Below the pieces are notes generated by a model. The model had not been told where the DNA came from and searched no databases. It saw only the letters and a list, made by a program, of their open reading frames with translations. Shown in pieces: positions 42,490 through 54,785 of a stretch of DNA of 64,000 nt. Each line of letters starts with the position of its first letter. Position 1 is the stretch's first letter. The DNA is from Austropuccinia psidii (Eukaryota > Basidiomycota > Pucciniomycetes > Pucciniales > Sphaerophragmiaceae), in the NCBI GenBank assembly GCA_023105745.1, contig JALGQZ010000014.1, positions 10,028,851 to 10,092,850 of the forward strand, read 5' to 3'. The position numbers and the translations under genes were made by a program.

Positions 42490-45177
42490 GTTCAATTTAT
42501 TGCTCAAATAATGAAAATTCTGGAATAGAAAAAGAAAGTTTAGAGGAACATTTGGATACATATAATGAAGATTCTGATTTCAGTTATATTGAATCAGACA
42601 CTGAACCAGCGTCATCAGCTGCCACTAATAATTCTAACAAACAAAAATTCCAATCTTCTGTTTATAAATACTTTGAGTTATGTTTACCTCATTATGTTTA
42701 TAGTAAAAATTTTGTGTTTCACTAATGGTAAATTGCATTTCATGACATAGTTGATAACACCTAAAGGTGTATGGGATCCATAGAGATTAATGTTTCAATA
42801 TCATTTAAAGTGTTGGCACTGTGTGTAAGTGATATGAATCCTTGGCAAAAAAACCCTTGCACATCAATATTGACTTATGAATTAAATTATAGTCTTGAAC
42901 TAACCATCTTAGGCAATAATTCTTCAAATCTTAACAAGCATCGTAGCATTTTTAAAGGACTTTTAAAAGCATGGGAACACCAAGCACCAAGATCAATTGA
43001 TCCCAACAGCAAGCTGAGGTCAATTTCATCTTACTAAGCAAGCTTATAGAGGGACTTGTATCCATTCAGGTAAGCTTTAGTATTTTTTAATCACCACAAA
43101 TGTGGCATGTACTGGTTGATATTTCTCCTACATTCCCAAAGCCATCATGACAAATATTAGCAAGTACTGCTGAGTCATTATATGTTGAATGGAAGGAGAA
43201 GCTATTATAATTTATTGCTAAACAACCAGAGAACACTCAAATGAGTATTGGAACCGACATATGGAGCACCAAAGATCATTGCCAGAGCTAAGAAGCTCTG
43301 GTTGTTCAGTGGATCTCACCCAAAGATATGAAGTTTAATCGCACTCTGTTGGCATGTGAGGTAAGTAATTGAAATTTATTACAATATTCCAAAATTTCAT
43401 AGCTAATTTGGCATACCTATAGGAGGTTTTGGGTGCTCATACAGGTGAAGTATTAGCCAATTGCTTTTGGCGGGCAATTGAGCAACAAAGCGTTTTGTAC
43501 AATTTATTTACAATTACAACCAATAATGCAAGCAACAATAACACAATGATCAATTAACTAATGAAAAAGTATGCCACAATTGGGATTTAATGGCCATCAT
43601 CCAAGCAATATCACTTATGTGCATGTCATTTCATATCACTAATTGTCAAAGAGTTCTTGGAACAAATGGGTGAATTGAATGAAGAGGAGGGAAAGTTTGA
43701 AGAGCAGTATCAGCATTGCAATTCTGAGTCACAGGTGTCTAGTGACAAAGAGGAATTGTCATTGTCTACAAATAAAAAACGTATGTACAATATTTTTGCT
43801 TATACATCCTTTAGGATGAATTTGTTTCATGACAAATGAACTTTAATTTTTAATGCTAGATTGTACTAAGAAGAGGAAAGTTATCTCATCCAAATGCTAG
43901 TCCCTCAATGAGCCACTTTTGGAGACTCAGGAAGTAGGGGGGAGTTATGAACAGATTAATGCAACCTTGAGCCAATCAAGAGCACAAACAAGTAGGTCTG
44001 AAAATTATTCTCTCCCTTATGTTGGCTAAAATGTAATGCCATCATTTTATTCATTGTAAAATCCAAACCAAAATCCATTTTATGAATGGTACAAGATCTC
44101 TGCTCATTTTTTTCATGGTTCAACCAAGCAGCATGATAATTTTCAAAATATTCAAAATGAAACATGCAATCCCAAACTTTTTGCCAATTTCAATTCCCAC
44201 AACTTGTTGGAATTTTTTTCTGAAACAGATCATTCGTGCACAGTGCCTTAAAAAATCTTTAACCAAGTTCATCCAGACCTCTGATGGCTATAAATATGAA
44301 CTATCTGAGCTAGTATGGAAAAAGATTATTTCATTGAGCCCATATTGAGCTTATGCAATAGTGGCTGCATTATTGTTTAATCAAGTAAACCTTCAAAAGA
44401 CATGGTAATAAGAGTTTATCATTTTTTAATGCATAAACTTCAGCTCTATTTGGTGTCTGAAACCCATTCAAATTGGAGACAAGCTTGCATTTATGCTTAT
44501 GATAAGGCCAATAAATATTATCAAATGGAGATAAACAATCAAGACAGTATCATATCAGCAATATTGGATCCACAATTCAGGAATTTGTCATTTGAACAAC
44601 TAGGGGTCCCACAAGATCAAGCATAATCTGCCATGGAATCTTTGACACTTCAATATGATAAACTCACATCAACACTATTTCAAGACACTGAAATGGATAA
44701 TGAAAGTGAACTGGAAGTCGTAGCCTCAAAGTCCAATCCAGATGATCCGTTTATTAATAACATACCTATGATTTCAATGGCTCCTTCCAAAATGGCAGCG
44801 AAAAAGAAAAATTCAAACAAACTGGAAGCATATTTAAATAATCTTCATCCTTCTTTGGAAGATGAGTCAATAATTGATTATTGGAAGGTATGATTACAAC
44901 CACAGCCATGTTTGTAGCCCACTTGTTTGATAGTAATATATATCTCTTTCAGCGACAGATGGTCAATAATATATTTCCCAACTTGGGAAAAATATTTCAC
45001 AAATATCTGGCCATTCCAGCCTCTTCAGCCTCTGTTGAACATGTTTTTTTGCAAAGCGGTAAGATCAAATCTCCATGGAGAGGTTCTTTGAGCTCTGGAA
45101 GTATTGCTCATTTGACATGCCTTAAAGAATGGCTGAAAAATGAGGCCAATGGTTCTTTACATTTCAGTTCAATATGA
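42490..45177 (+). pseudogene. hAT transposase (decayed, several exons)
   Basis: Recognisable blocks in order: an acidic N-terminus with EEHLDTYNEDSDFSYIESD and a BED-finger-like SSVYKYFELC (about 42500-42690); a part of the body (42771-43037); NASNNNTMINQLMKKY followed by LCACHFISLIVKEFLEQMG (43520-43680); SNWRQACIYAYDKANKYYQ and ISAILDPQFRNLSFEQLG (44402-44626); and the C-terminal dimerisation domain KIFHKYLAIPASSASVEHVF (44960-45177). The last intron (44888-44952, GTATGA..TTTCAG) joins DYWK to RQMVNNIF. Frame changes and stops (for example TAA at 44624-44626) break it. It transposes as a dimer through the C-terminal domain in active relatives; this copy is dead. Confidence 0.75.
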
Positions 45178-45732
45178 GGCTTGAATTATTACACTCATTG
45201 TCAAATACCCATTAAAATTCCTTGTATGAGTGATACTCTGACTTGTAAATTAGCACACATGTTTCTGTGGCTTATGCCATTACTCATGTTGTTATTATTT
45301 CAATGACTTTTGCAATTTCTTTATCAGAACAAATGCCTTGAGGTATAGAATAATCAAATCTCAATAGATCTATCTCTGAAATATTATTTTCATCTGATCC
45401 TTGATTGTATTGGGCATCCTACAATTAAAAACTTGTTTGACTTAAATATCTGTGGTTTGGAGAGTTTCTCTTTTGTCTTACTCAAAGTTCTTAACATTCT
45501 TTGTCTGGTTTTAATTATCAATATGCCATTGGTAAGTATCCTGTCTCCTTAATTGTGCAATTTTCAAGTAGATACATAATATTGAGTAGTATAAAATGAG
45601 TCACACTTGTACTCTATTGTTTTCTTTTAATTCCATACTTGTCTAACTTAAAACTGAATAAAATCCCATAACTTTGAGTGCAACTTACACATTCAGTGGG
45701 TCAGTCAAACTTGGTACCCAACGGAGACTTAT
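45178..45732. other. 3' noncoding part of the hAT element
   Basis: AT-rich sequence between the transposase stop and the right terminal repeat. No further gene seen. Confidence 0.45.
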
Positions 45733-45744
45733 TTGCCAGCCTTG

Positions 45745-45752
45745 TTACCAAT
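45745..45752. repeat. 8-bp target duplication of hAT, right (TTACCAAT)
   Basis: An exact match to 28212-28219. Confidence 0.88.
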
Positions 45753-46082
45753 ACTTCCCGTTAAACAAATATGAAATCAACTTCCACCTAAAAATCACCT
45801 ACCTCTTAGAATGCAACACAAATATCTGAAACCTCACCAATTGCTTCTAAAAACAAGTACACAAAAGATAATAAATCAAAAAATTGATCTCCGGAAATTG
45901 GTTACCTTCCTGAAAAGATTATCTAATCTATTAATTAATTTGAAGAATTCAAAACCTTGAAATAAAAAAAAAAGTCTTTGAAACATTTTATCTTTAAAGG
46001 TCTCTAAAAATTTCAAAAATTTCAAAAACAAAAGTCCATGTTTTTTATGTTTTTTTGTTCATGTTTGTAATTAAATTGAAAA
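45753..46082. other. Short stretch without a recognised feature
   Basis: AT-rich sequence; no gene or repeat end seen. Confidence 0.4.
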
Positions 46083-46830
46083 TTCCATTTATGACATAAA
46101 TTGAATTCAAAATTTAATGTATGATGAGTGGAAGTTAAAATTTGATTTTTGACATTAACAGTGCCATAAATGGCATCACTAATGACATAATAATGCCATA
46201 AATGGCATCAAGAATGACATACAGATGCCATTTATGGCCAGAAAATTGGCCTAAATGGCATTACAGCAATTCCATAAATTGAATTTAATGGCCTTAACAT
46301 TGGCCTTAACATTGGCCTTAAAAATGGAATTAATGGCCTTAACGATAACATAAATGGCATCAAAAATGCCATTTATGGAATCAAAAATTCCATTTGTGGC
46401 ATTACATAAATGGAATTAACAATGCCATTTATTGTGTTACATAAATGGCATTATGCCATTTATTGCATTGATAATGCCATTCATGGTATTAGTAATGCCA
46501 TCAATGGCATTGTTAATGTGGCATTAATGGAATCAGAAATGTTGCATTTTTAATGCCACAAATGGCATTAATGGCATCAATAATATTTCATTGATAATGC
46601 CATTTATGGCATTGTTGATGCCATAGATGGCATTAATGGCATCAATAATATTTCATTGATAATGCCATTTATGGCATTGTTAATGCCATTTATGGCATTG
46701 TTAATGCCATTAATGGCATTAATGGCATCAGAAATATTTCATTGATAATGCCATAAATGGAATTTTTAATGCCACAAATGGCATTAATGGCATCATAAAT
46801 GCTATAAATAGCCATATTTCATTTAAAAAC
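46083..46830. repeat. ATGGCAT / ATGCCAT minisatellite field
   Basis: About 0.75 kb made of short irregular units built on ATGGCAT and its complement ATGCCAT, often as small palindromes such as GCCATTTATGGC and GCCATAAATGGC, spaced by TTAAT, AAAAA or TGATA. One unit of about 85 bp containing CAATAATATTTCATTGATAATGCC is repeated three times near 46575-46760. No open frame. It abuts an orphan MULE-type terminus at 46836 and may be its internal sequence. Confidence 0.65.
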
Positions 46831-46835
46831 AATCC

Positions 46836-46913
46836 CTTACGTGTTTTTACCATAAAATGACGTATTTCTACCAATTGATAGTAAAAACATGTAAGCTCTT
46901 ATGTGTTTTTACC
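46836..46913. repeat. Orphan MULE-type terminal repeat
   Basis: It holds CCCTTACGTGTTTTTACC, a degraded middle, GTAAAAACATGTAAG and CTTATGTGTTTTTACCAATAC. This is the same arrangement as the right end of MULE copy A (8089-8175). No left partner was found upstream, so it is either the end of a short non-autonomous element whose left end has decayed or a solo end. Confidence 0.6.
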
Positions 46914-47928
46914 AATACACTAATTTTATTTTTTAATATTTATTAATTTTTTTTTGTAAATAACTTAAAAGGTTGAATTTCTTACTTAAAAAATAATGAT
47001 AATTGAAAAAGTTTTACCTATTCAAAAAAAGCTTATATTGTTTTTTGAGCTCTCTTGTAATTATAAAAAAAAACAGCATTTTCATATGTGAAAAGATGTT
47101 ACTTTTAAATTTTTTTTAGAATGAATGTGGTTTTTTTTCCTCCTTATCATGAGATTACCCTTTTTAAAGCTTGAGGGAGATTATTTTAAGCCCAAAAGAT
47201 AATTAAATCCAGGGATCTCAGTCATCTTTCAAATAATTGTTTCTAATACCCATGTGTTATGACCTTAATATAATCTATTCTAAGTTCTCATAAGTACTCC
47301 TTTCAAAAAAACAAATCCAAATCATGTTGGAAGAAAATTTCTTCAAACAAAAAATTGACGTTTTCTTCTCAAAATATAGATACAAATAAGTTGAATTAAC
47401 TGAAGCACCATAGTTTAATTGTCAAAAATTGAGTGTGTTTTTATAATCCTAATTGATTTTAACAGCTATACAATTAAAAGTCAGAATTTGATTCTAATCT
47501 TTTTCATTCAAAATATCACTGACCTTTCTATATCTCGAAAATTAATTTTTCTCTACTAAGGAGTCAATTATTCTTAAAAAAAAAGAAAAAAAAAAGAACA
47601 ATTTCTTTTTTCTTTCATTTCATTTTGTATTTTTTTTTTTTAAAAAAAAAAAAAAATAACTTAAAAAAAGGTTATAAAGAAAGAATTAAATTAAATTTTA
47701 AAAAAGAAAAAAAAATTGAAATTGAAATTGAAATTTAATATTCTTAATTTTTTTATTTATAGATAAATGGTTTCCTTTTTTTTCATTTTTGAGATTTTTG
47801 TTTATTAAATAATAATAAAACTCAATTTAATTTAAATATTAATGTATATAATTTTTTTCAAAAAAAATAAAATATAATTAAAAAAAAAAAAAGAAAAAAA
47901 AAAAAAAACTCAATTTTTTTTTAATATT

Positions 47929-47971
<43 letters not shown>

Positions 47972-48355
47972 TAAAAACTTAAAAACTTGAAAAAAAAAAA
48001 TTTTTCTTATTTTACTTTATTTTTTTACAGAAAAAAAAAAAGAAAAAAAATTCATTAAAGATAAATAAATAAATAAATAAAAAAATTCAACTTTAATATT
48101 AAAAAAAAAAAAAAAAAAAAAAAACTAAATTAAATTAAAAAATTCAATTTTATTTAACATTAAAAAAAAAAAAAGAAAGAAAGATAAATAAATTTAAAAA
48201 AAAAAAAAATGAATAAAATTATATTATGTTATATTATATTAAAAAAAAACATTTATGGAATTTTTAAATTTTTTACAAAAAAACAAAAAACAAAAAAACA
48301 ACAAATATATATATATATATTTATAGAAAAAAAATTTTGTTAAGGAATTCATTTA
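46914..48355. repeat. A/T homopolymer and low-complexity tract
   Basis: After about 47560 it consists mostly of A- or T-runs, with short TAAA, TTAAA and TA repeats. The part from about 47969 to 48355 recurs left of MULE copies C (about 54390-54785) and D (about 59616-60001). No coding potential. Confidence 0.75.
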
Positions 48356-51300
48356 GGGTATTGGTAAAAAAATACGTAAACAAATTGGTAAAAACACGTA
48401 AGAGGTGTCCTGGGCCCATTTTTAATTAAAAATGAAGCATAACATGCCCGTATTGGGCCAAAACATGTCCCAAAATGGGGTTTTCTCCCCAAAACCCCTC
48501 TAACTCCCAATTGTCTCAGATTTTTTTGCCCTGCCCCCCCCCCAAATAATCCACATTATCCCCACCCCAAACAATTTTTTTTGTTGAAAAACAGCATTAA
48601 CAAAGAAATTTTGCAAAGCTTTTCACACTTTTCTTTCTTTTTTTCCCCCAAAGACTGCATTTTCCACCACAACAAACTGCTTTCAAGCCTCTAAATTTCC
48701 AATTTTTTACCTTCCCTCATCCATTAATCCCACAATTAAACCACTTTTTTTCACTCTTAACCACATCTTTTAAGTTTTCATACCTTTTTTCACTTCTTTT
48801 TCACCTTTTGAAAGGTTCTTACCCCATTCCAAATCCCCAAATTCCCTTTTTTTCAAATTCATACATCTTTCTAACTCAAAAATGCTGCAACCCCCCACTG
48901 AAGGTGAATTTCAGATCCTTGAGCTTCTTTGGCAGCATGTGAATAATGTTTCCAGGGCTCAGGGGTATGCTGTGTCCACCTTGAGGTCCAATATGACCCG
49001 CAACCAAATTGAAATAGGTTGCCACATGTCTGGGACCCCAAATCCCAACAAAAGCCCCTCCAAAACAGTCACCTCAAGAAAGCTTTACTTTCCTTTTAGA
49101 CTTTATGGGAGAAAATATGCCAAGAGTACCACTTGTACTCTTGAAGTCAAAAATTCTGAACATAGCCATGATGCCACTGAAAATATCATGGCACATCCTG
49201 CTTTCAGGAAATTCAATGAGAAAGAAGCATCCCAAATTGCTCAAATTTCTGAATCACTGCTTCTGCCAAGGCAAGTTCAGTCCCAATTATGCAGCCAGAG
49301 GGAGTCTGAAAGGCCTGTAATCCTTTAAGACCTCTAAAACCAAGTCAAGAAAGTCAAGAAAGACAAACTGCAAGGTAGAAGGCCCATTAATGCACTTATT
49401 GACACCCTCAAAGAAGAAAGTTTTGTTTGGTCCTCTGCAAGGGATTCTGAGGGACACATTACCTCCTTGTTTTTCACTCACCCCCTTGCCATAAAACTTC
49501 TTCATGGCTTTCCTCATGTCATTCTTATGGATTGTACTTATAAAACCAATAAGTACAAAATGCCCCTTTTTCATATTGTTGGATTCAGCTCAACCAATAA
49601 GACCTTTTCTGGGGCTTTTTGTTTGATGAAGAATGAAAATGAACCTTCATATACTTGGGCATTAAATCAATACATAGAAAAGGTCCTCAACAACACCAAT
49701 CTTGTTCCCCCTCCAGTTATTGTTATTAACAGGGATCTGGCCTTGAAAAACCCTCTTAAGAAGCTCTTCCCAGACTCCAAAGTCATGCTATGCATTTGGC
49801 ACATCAACAAGGATGTATCTGCTCATTGAATGAAGAAAATTGGTCATGGAACTGATTTTGAAAATTTTATGGGCCTTTGGAATCAAGTAATATACTTTTA
49901 TCTTTCACTTTATTTAACTCTTTTTCTTATTAATGTTTTTATTAATGCCTTTGGGATTCATTTCTCAGGTTATTTATTCATCCACTGGAAGGTCTTTCAA
50001 AGACAACTGGAAGAAGCTTCAAAAGCAAGTCAAAAATCCTGAATTCTTTCAATATTTGGAAAATACCTGGCTTCCTCTAACAGAGTATTATGTTCCAGCC
50101 TGGACGAACCACCATTTCCATCTGGGTGTGGGCTCCACCTCCAGAGTTGAAGGTGCCCATGCCATGGTTAAACTTTGGCTCTAAAAGTCCACTGGTACTC
50201 TCCTGGAGGTAGTCAGGGCTCTCTACATGGCATTCAGAAAACATTTTTTTGAAATGATCAAAAGAATATCCAAAGAAATGATTTTCCATGTCAAGAATTT
50301 TCCTCCACACATCTTTTCTCTCAATGGCAAGGTGTCTTATTATGCTCTTCAGATTTCCTTTGAAAATATCAAAACCAAATTTCCTCCAAATGAAAAAATG
50401 CACCAACAAATACAACAGTCATCAAGGAATTCCTTGCAAGCATAAGACCCAAAAGGCATTTTCCAGGAGCCAAAGGCTTGAGATATCATACTTCCATCCT
50501 CAGTGGCATTTGAATTTGCCAGTGAGGGTTTTTTAACTTCAAATTATTACTTTTTTCCTTGTCATATTTTTCTCAGACTGGCTTTCAAGGTGATGATCAA
50601 ATTATTGAAAAAGAAAGAATGAAGCCAAGAAAATATTTGAAGATATTGGGGAAGACCTTTATCAAAGACCAATGGAAGAAATCACCCCAATTCTTCAACA
50701 TTTTCAAGATGTTCTTACTGGAAAAGTCCCATTTGATAAAATTCCCAAGAGTCAAGAGGATGATCAATATTATGAAGACCCACTAGAATGAAAGAATGTC
50801 CATGGAAGACATCAAGGAGCCAACAATAAAAATGAAAATAAAAATAAAAGAGAACCATCAAGATTTGAAATTATTGAAAGTCAATCCAAGAGAAGAGGAA
50901 TACTCACATCAAAAGTGACCAGTAAAACAACATCAAGATCACAGTCAAATTTCCCCTCTCCAATTATGTAAGTGGACTCATCGGAAAATTCTGAAGATTC
51001 TGAGGCCTCATTAACAAAATCAATCAGTTAATCAGATTCACTACCCTCAGAAACTGAATTAAATAAATCAGAAGTTACCCTTACAAGGTTCAGAATATTG
51101 ACAATCAGAAGCAAAACCTCACAAAGAGAATAACACAAGCCTTCCACCAGTCTGAAGATATATGATGCAATTGACTTGACCTGTGAGAATTTTCAAAGCA
51201 ATTGTCACACAAGTGATGAATGCTCCAAGCTGTTTTTGATTTTCTGATTCTTTCTAATGTATATTTCTCTTGTTTATTTTGATCTTCATTCATTTTTCAA

Positions 51301-52429
51301 ACTTATTTTATCAGATACCTGGCTCAGAAGACTTTCCCAAGCTTATATTGAAATACACCTTCAAGGCCATCAATGTGCAGGGTGATGGAGACTGTGGCTA
51401 CAGAACAGTATCCCATTACATTTACAAGACTCAAGATGAATGGGCTGATGTCAGAGGTGACTTGACTGAAGAAATCAACAAAATCAAAAGCTTTATGAAG
51501 CCGTGAACCCTTTAATTCCCTCAGTATCCTCTTACTTGGAAAGAATTGAATGGTATGAAGATGTTGGCCAGGCTCCAAAAAGAAAGTGGATGTCCATGTC
51601 TGACATGGGGGATCCAATTGCAGATAAGTATAAAAGACTGGTTTTCTTTTATTTCACAGTCCAATCTTTTTTTCCCTTATTTCTGTCCTCCAAATGATAA
51701 TCAACCCATTTCCATCTTCTTCTTGGATAGCTGTTCTCATTTTGTTCCTTTGGATATAATCATTTCTAAAGTCTATCCAGTCCCCCTCCCATTACTGTGA
51801 ATTGGGAGATTCATGCCCAAACACAATCCCTGGGGTGGGCTGATAAATTTAAGAAACACAGAATGTTGTATTTGTCCAATCTTTGTCCCCCCTCAGAAAA
51901 GACCAGCTATTTTGGAGGTTGATTCAGATTGATTTATTTTTGTATATACAGTTCATGCCAATTAACCCCCTCCTGAGTCTTATTTTTTGCTTTAATCCCA
52001 CCTCAGTCCCCTTTTTTATGAAACATGTGGCACTTTTGTACTTAAAAATAGTCATATTACAAACAAGAAAAAGAACATTTGAAAAATAACTGATTGTGCC
52101 ATCACTTGTTTTCCAACCAAAAAAAACTTCCCAATTCATGAGCTTCTGGTTCTTTATTGTCCAGATTAAACCCTTTCATTTAAAAAAAATTGAAGGAAAT
52201 TCATAAGTGGGAAGTTATTAAATTCACTTTTTAAAAATAGTCATATTAAAAAGACAGGAAAAAAAACATTTTGAAAAAAAAAAAAAAACTCTTTTTTGCA
52301 CTTTCACTTGTCCCACCCAAAAAAATTCCCAAAATTATGGGATTCTGGTTCTTTATTCTTCATATTAAACCCTTCAATTCAAAAAAAAAAAAATGAAGGA
52401 AATTCATAATTGAAAAGATTTTAAATGAA

Positions 52430-52473
<44 letters not shown>

Positions 52474-52672
52474 GTTATTTTATCAAATCGGCCAAATTTA
52501 GAGAAATTTGACCAAAAAAAAAAAAAAAAAAAAAAAAATTATATATATATGAAAAAAAAAATTTGTTAATATTAATATTTCATCTTAAGAAAAAAAAATA
52601 TGACAAGAAAAAATCAAAAAAAAAAAAAAAAAAAAAAAAAACCTAAAAATTGATCCTTAGGAATTTTTTTTA
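48356..52672 (+). mobile_element. MULE-OTU element, copy B (decayed)
   Basis: The left end GGGTATTGG with a subterminal GGTAAAAACACGTAAG is present. The interior is colinear with copy A through the gene and most of the 3' tail, including both tail repeat units. The right terminal repeat was not found; similarity fades in A/T runs near 52670. Its flanks match those of C and D. Confidence 0.8.
48882..51922 (+). pseudogene. MULE transposase-OTU gene, copy B (many stops)
   Basis: Colinear with copy A from MLQPPTEGEF to the OTU end. Breaks include TAA after VIL at 49326-49328, TGA at 49827-49829 where A has Cys, TAA in the block after VKLWL near 50182, an extra A near 50394 that shifts KFPPNEK, TAA at 50969-50971, TAA at 51029-51031, a stop near 51130 and a lost intron 3 donor. 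The first MULE Asp (MDCTYKTN) and the OTU box (GDGDCGYR) are still readable. It cannot make a protein. Confidence 0.85.
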
Positions 52673-52817
52673 AAAAAAAAAAATATTATATTATATTATA
52701 TTATATTAAAAAGAAAAAATTATTGAATTTTTTAATTTTTTTTTTAAAAAAAAAATCAAATCAAATCAAATCTATATATATATATATATATATAGAAATT
52801 TTTTTTTTTTTTAAGGA

Positions 52818-52851
<34 letters not shown>

Positions 52852-53958
52852 CATTTTCTTTTTTTTTTTTTTGTTATTAAATTAAATAAATAAAATTTAA
52901 TTAGTTTATTTTTTTTTTTTTAAAAAAAAATAAAAAAAAAGAAGATAACAGATAGAAAGAGAGAGAGAGAGAGAGATAGAGATATTAAAAAAAAAAAAAA
53001 AGAAAAAAAAAATACATTTTTATATTTTTTAATATTTTCTCCCCCTTTTTTTTAAAAAAAAAAAAAATGGATATAAATTTTTTAAATATGTCATTCATTA
53101 AATTATCTTTTAAATATTGAAGTTTAAAAGAAATCCTAATTTAATTAAGGGGTTTAATTTACTTCATAAAAAACAAAATATTTTAAAAAAAAATTTTTAG
53201 GTAACTATTAAGTTTAAAAGAAGAATTAAAGTTTCTAGTTAAATTTAAATTCATCCTAAATGTGTTTTTTTTTTTTTTTTTTTTTTCTATTATCTAGTCA
53301 ATTATTAGATTTGAATTAATAATTTTCTAATAAAATTCAAAATATTTCTTTGAAAATTTCCAATTGGTATTTTTTTTTTTTTTTTTTTTTATTGAATAAA
53401 GTTTTAATCAAATTATTATTATTATTCATATCAATCTAATAGTACTTTTTTAGATTTTTCATTACTACTTCATAAAATTATATCTAATTGGGTTAATTAA
53501 CTTATTCATAATTCTTGAATTGTTTAATTAAAAACTTTTAATATTGAATCACATAAGTTTTTATTTTAAGCTTTAAAATGAAAAAAAAAAAAAAAAAAAA
53601 AAAAAAAACATAAAAAAAACTTGTCAAAAAAGAAAAAAAAAATTTAAAATATTTAATTTAATAAAATTTCATCAAAATTATTTTAATTTCATTTAATTAA
53701 TTTTAAATTTTGAATTTTGAATTTTTTTTTTTTATATTATTTTAAAGTTATTTATTTAAATCTTAATAAAAAAATTATTATCAATTTTATTAAATCTATA
53801 TTTAAAAAAAAAAAAAAAAAAAAAATTTTATCCTTCTTTTTTTTTTTTTATTATTATTAAATGAGTTTAATATTTGAAAAACCTATTTTAATTTGAATTA
53901 AATTTTTTAAATTATATCAAAATTTTATTAAAAAAAAATTTAAAAATATTTTATACTT

Positions 53959-53995
<37 letters not shown>

Positions 53996-54233
53996 TAATT
54001 TCAATTTCAATTTCAATTTCAATTTTTTTTTTTTTTTTTAATAATTTTTAATTTATATATATATATATTTAATAATTTTTTTTTTTATTAAAGTCTTAAT
54101 TAAATTAATTAATAAACGTTTTTTTTAATTAATTAATTAATTAATTTTTTTTTTTGTTTCAATTGATTTTTTAATTTTCTTTTTTTTTTTTTTTTTTTTA
54201 ATTTAAAATTATAAAATTAATTATTAAATTCTT

Positions 54234-54270
<37 letters not shown>

Positions 54271-54368
54271 GAATTTAAAATAATTTTTATAAAGAGATAG
54301 AGATATATAGAGATATAGATAGATAGATAGATAGATAGAGAAAGAGAAAGAGAAAGAGAGAGATTCCC

Positions 54369-54399
<31 letters not shown>

Positions 54400-54517
54400 T
54401 AAAAACTTGAAAAAAAAAATTTTTTTTATTTTACTTTATTTTTTTTACAAAAAAAAAAAAAGAAAAAAAAAGAAAAAAAATTCATTAAAGATAAATAAAT
54501 AAATAAATTCAACTTTA

Positions 54518-54559
<42 letters not shown>

Positions 54560-54785
54560 AAATTAAATTAAAAAATTCAATTTTATTTAACATTAAAAAA
54601 AAAAAAAGAAAGAAAGATAAATAAATTTAAAAAAAAAAAAAGAATAAAATTATATTATGTTATATTATATTAAAAAAAACATTTATGGAATTTTTAAATT
54701 TTTTACAAAAAAAAAAAAAACAAAAAAACAACAAATATATATATATATATTTATAGAAAAAAAATTTTGTTAAGGAATTTATTTA
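52673..54785. repeat. A/T-rich simple-sequence spacer between MULE copies B and C
   Basis: Long A and T runs with (TA)n near 52770 and 53960, (TTA)n near 52830, (GA)n near 52955, ATTTC repeats near 53998 and (GATA)n near 54300-54340. Its first 160 bp look like a diverged copy of the DNA left of the MULE copies, ending AAGGAATTTATTTA without an element after it. From about 53290 on, it is repeated at 58491 onward. Confidence 0.75.

Larger units (their letters stand above)
28220..45744 (+). mobile_element. hAT element split by a nested Ty3 composite
   Basis: Its ends are inverted: CAAGGCTGGCAA at 28220-28231 and its complement at 45733-45744, flanked by an exact 8-bp duplication. Removing the Ty3 insertion and one copy of its 5-bp duplication leaves about 4 kb, a normal size for an autonomous hAT. 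The transposase remnant lies right of the Ty3 (about 42500-45177). Only about 105 bp of hAT lie left of it, so the retrotransposon landed close to the left end. Confidence 0.85.

Noticed and set aside
46083..46830. CRISPR-like array
   Set aside because: Units are irregular, overlap as palindromes and have no constant repeat with unique spacers. The setting is eukaryotic.
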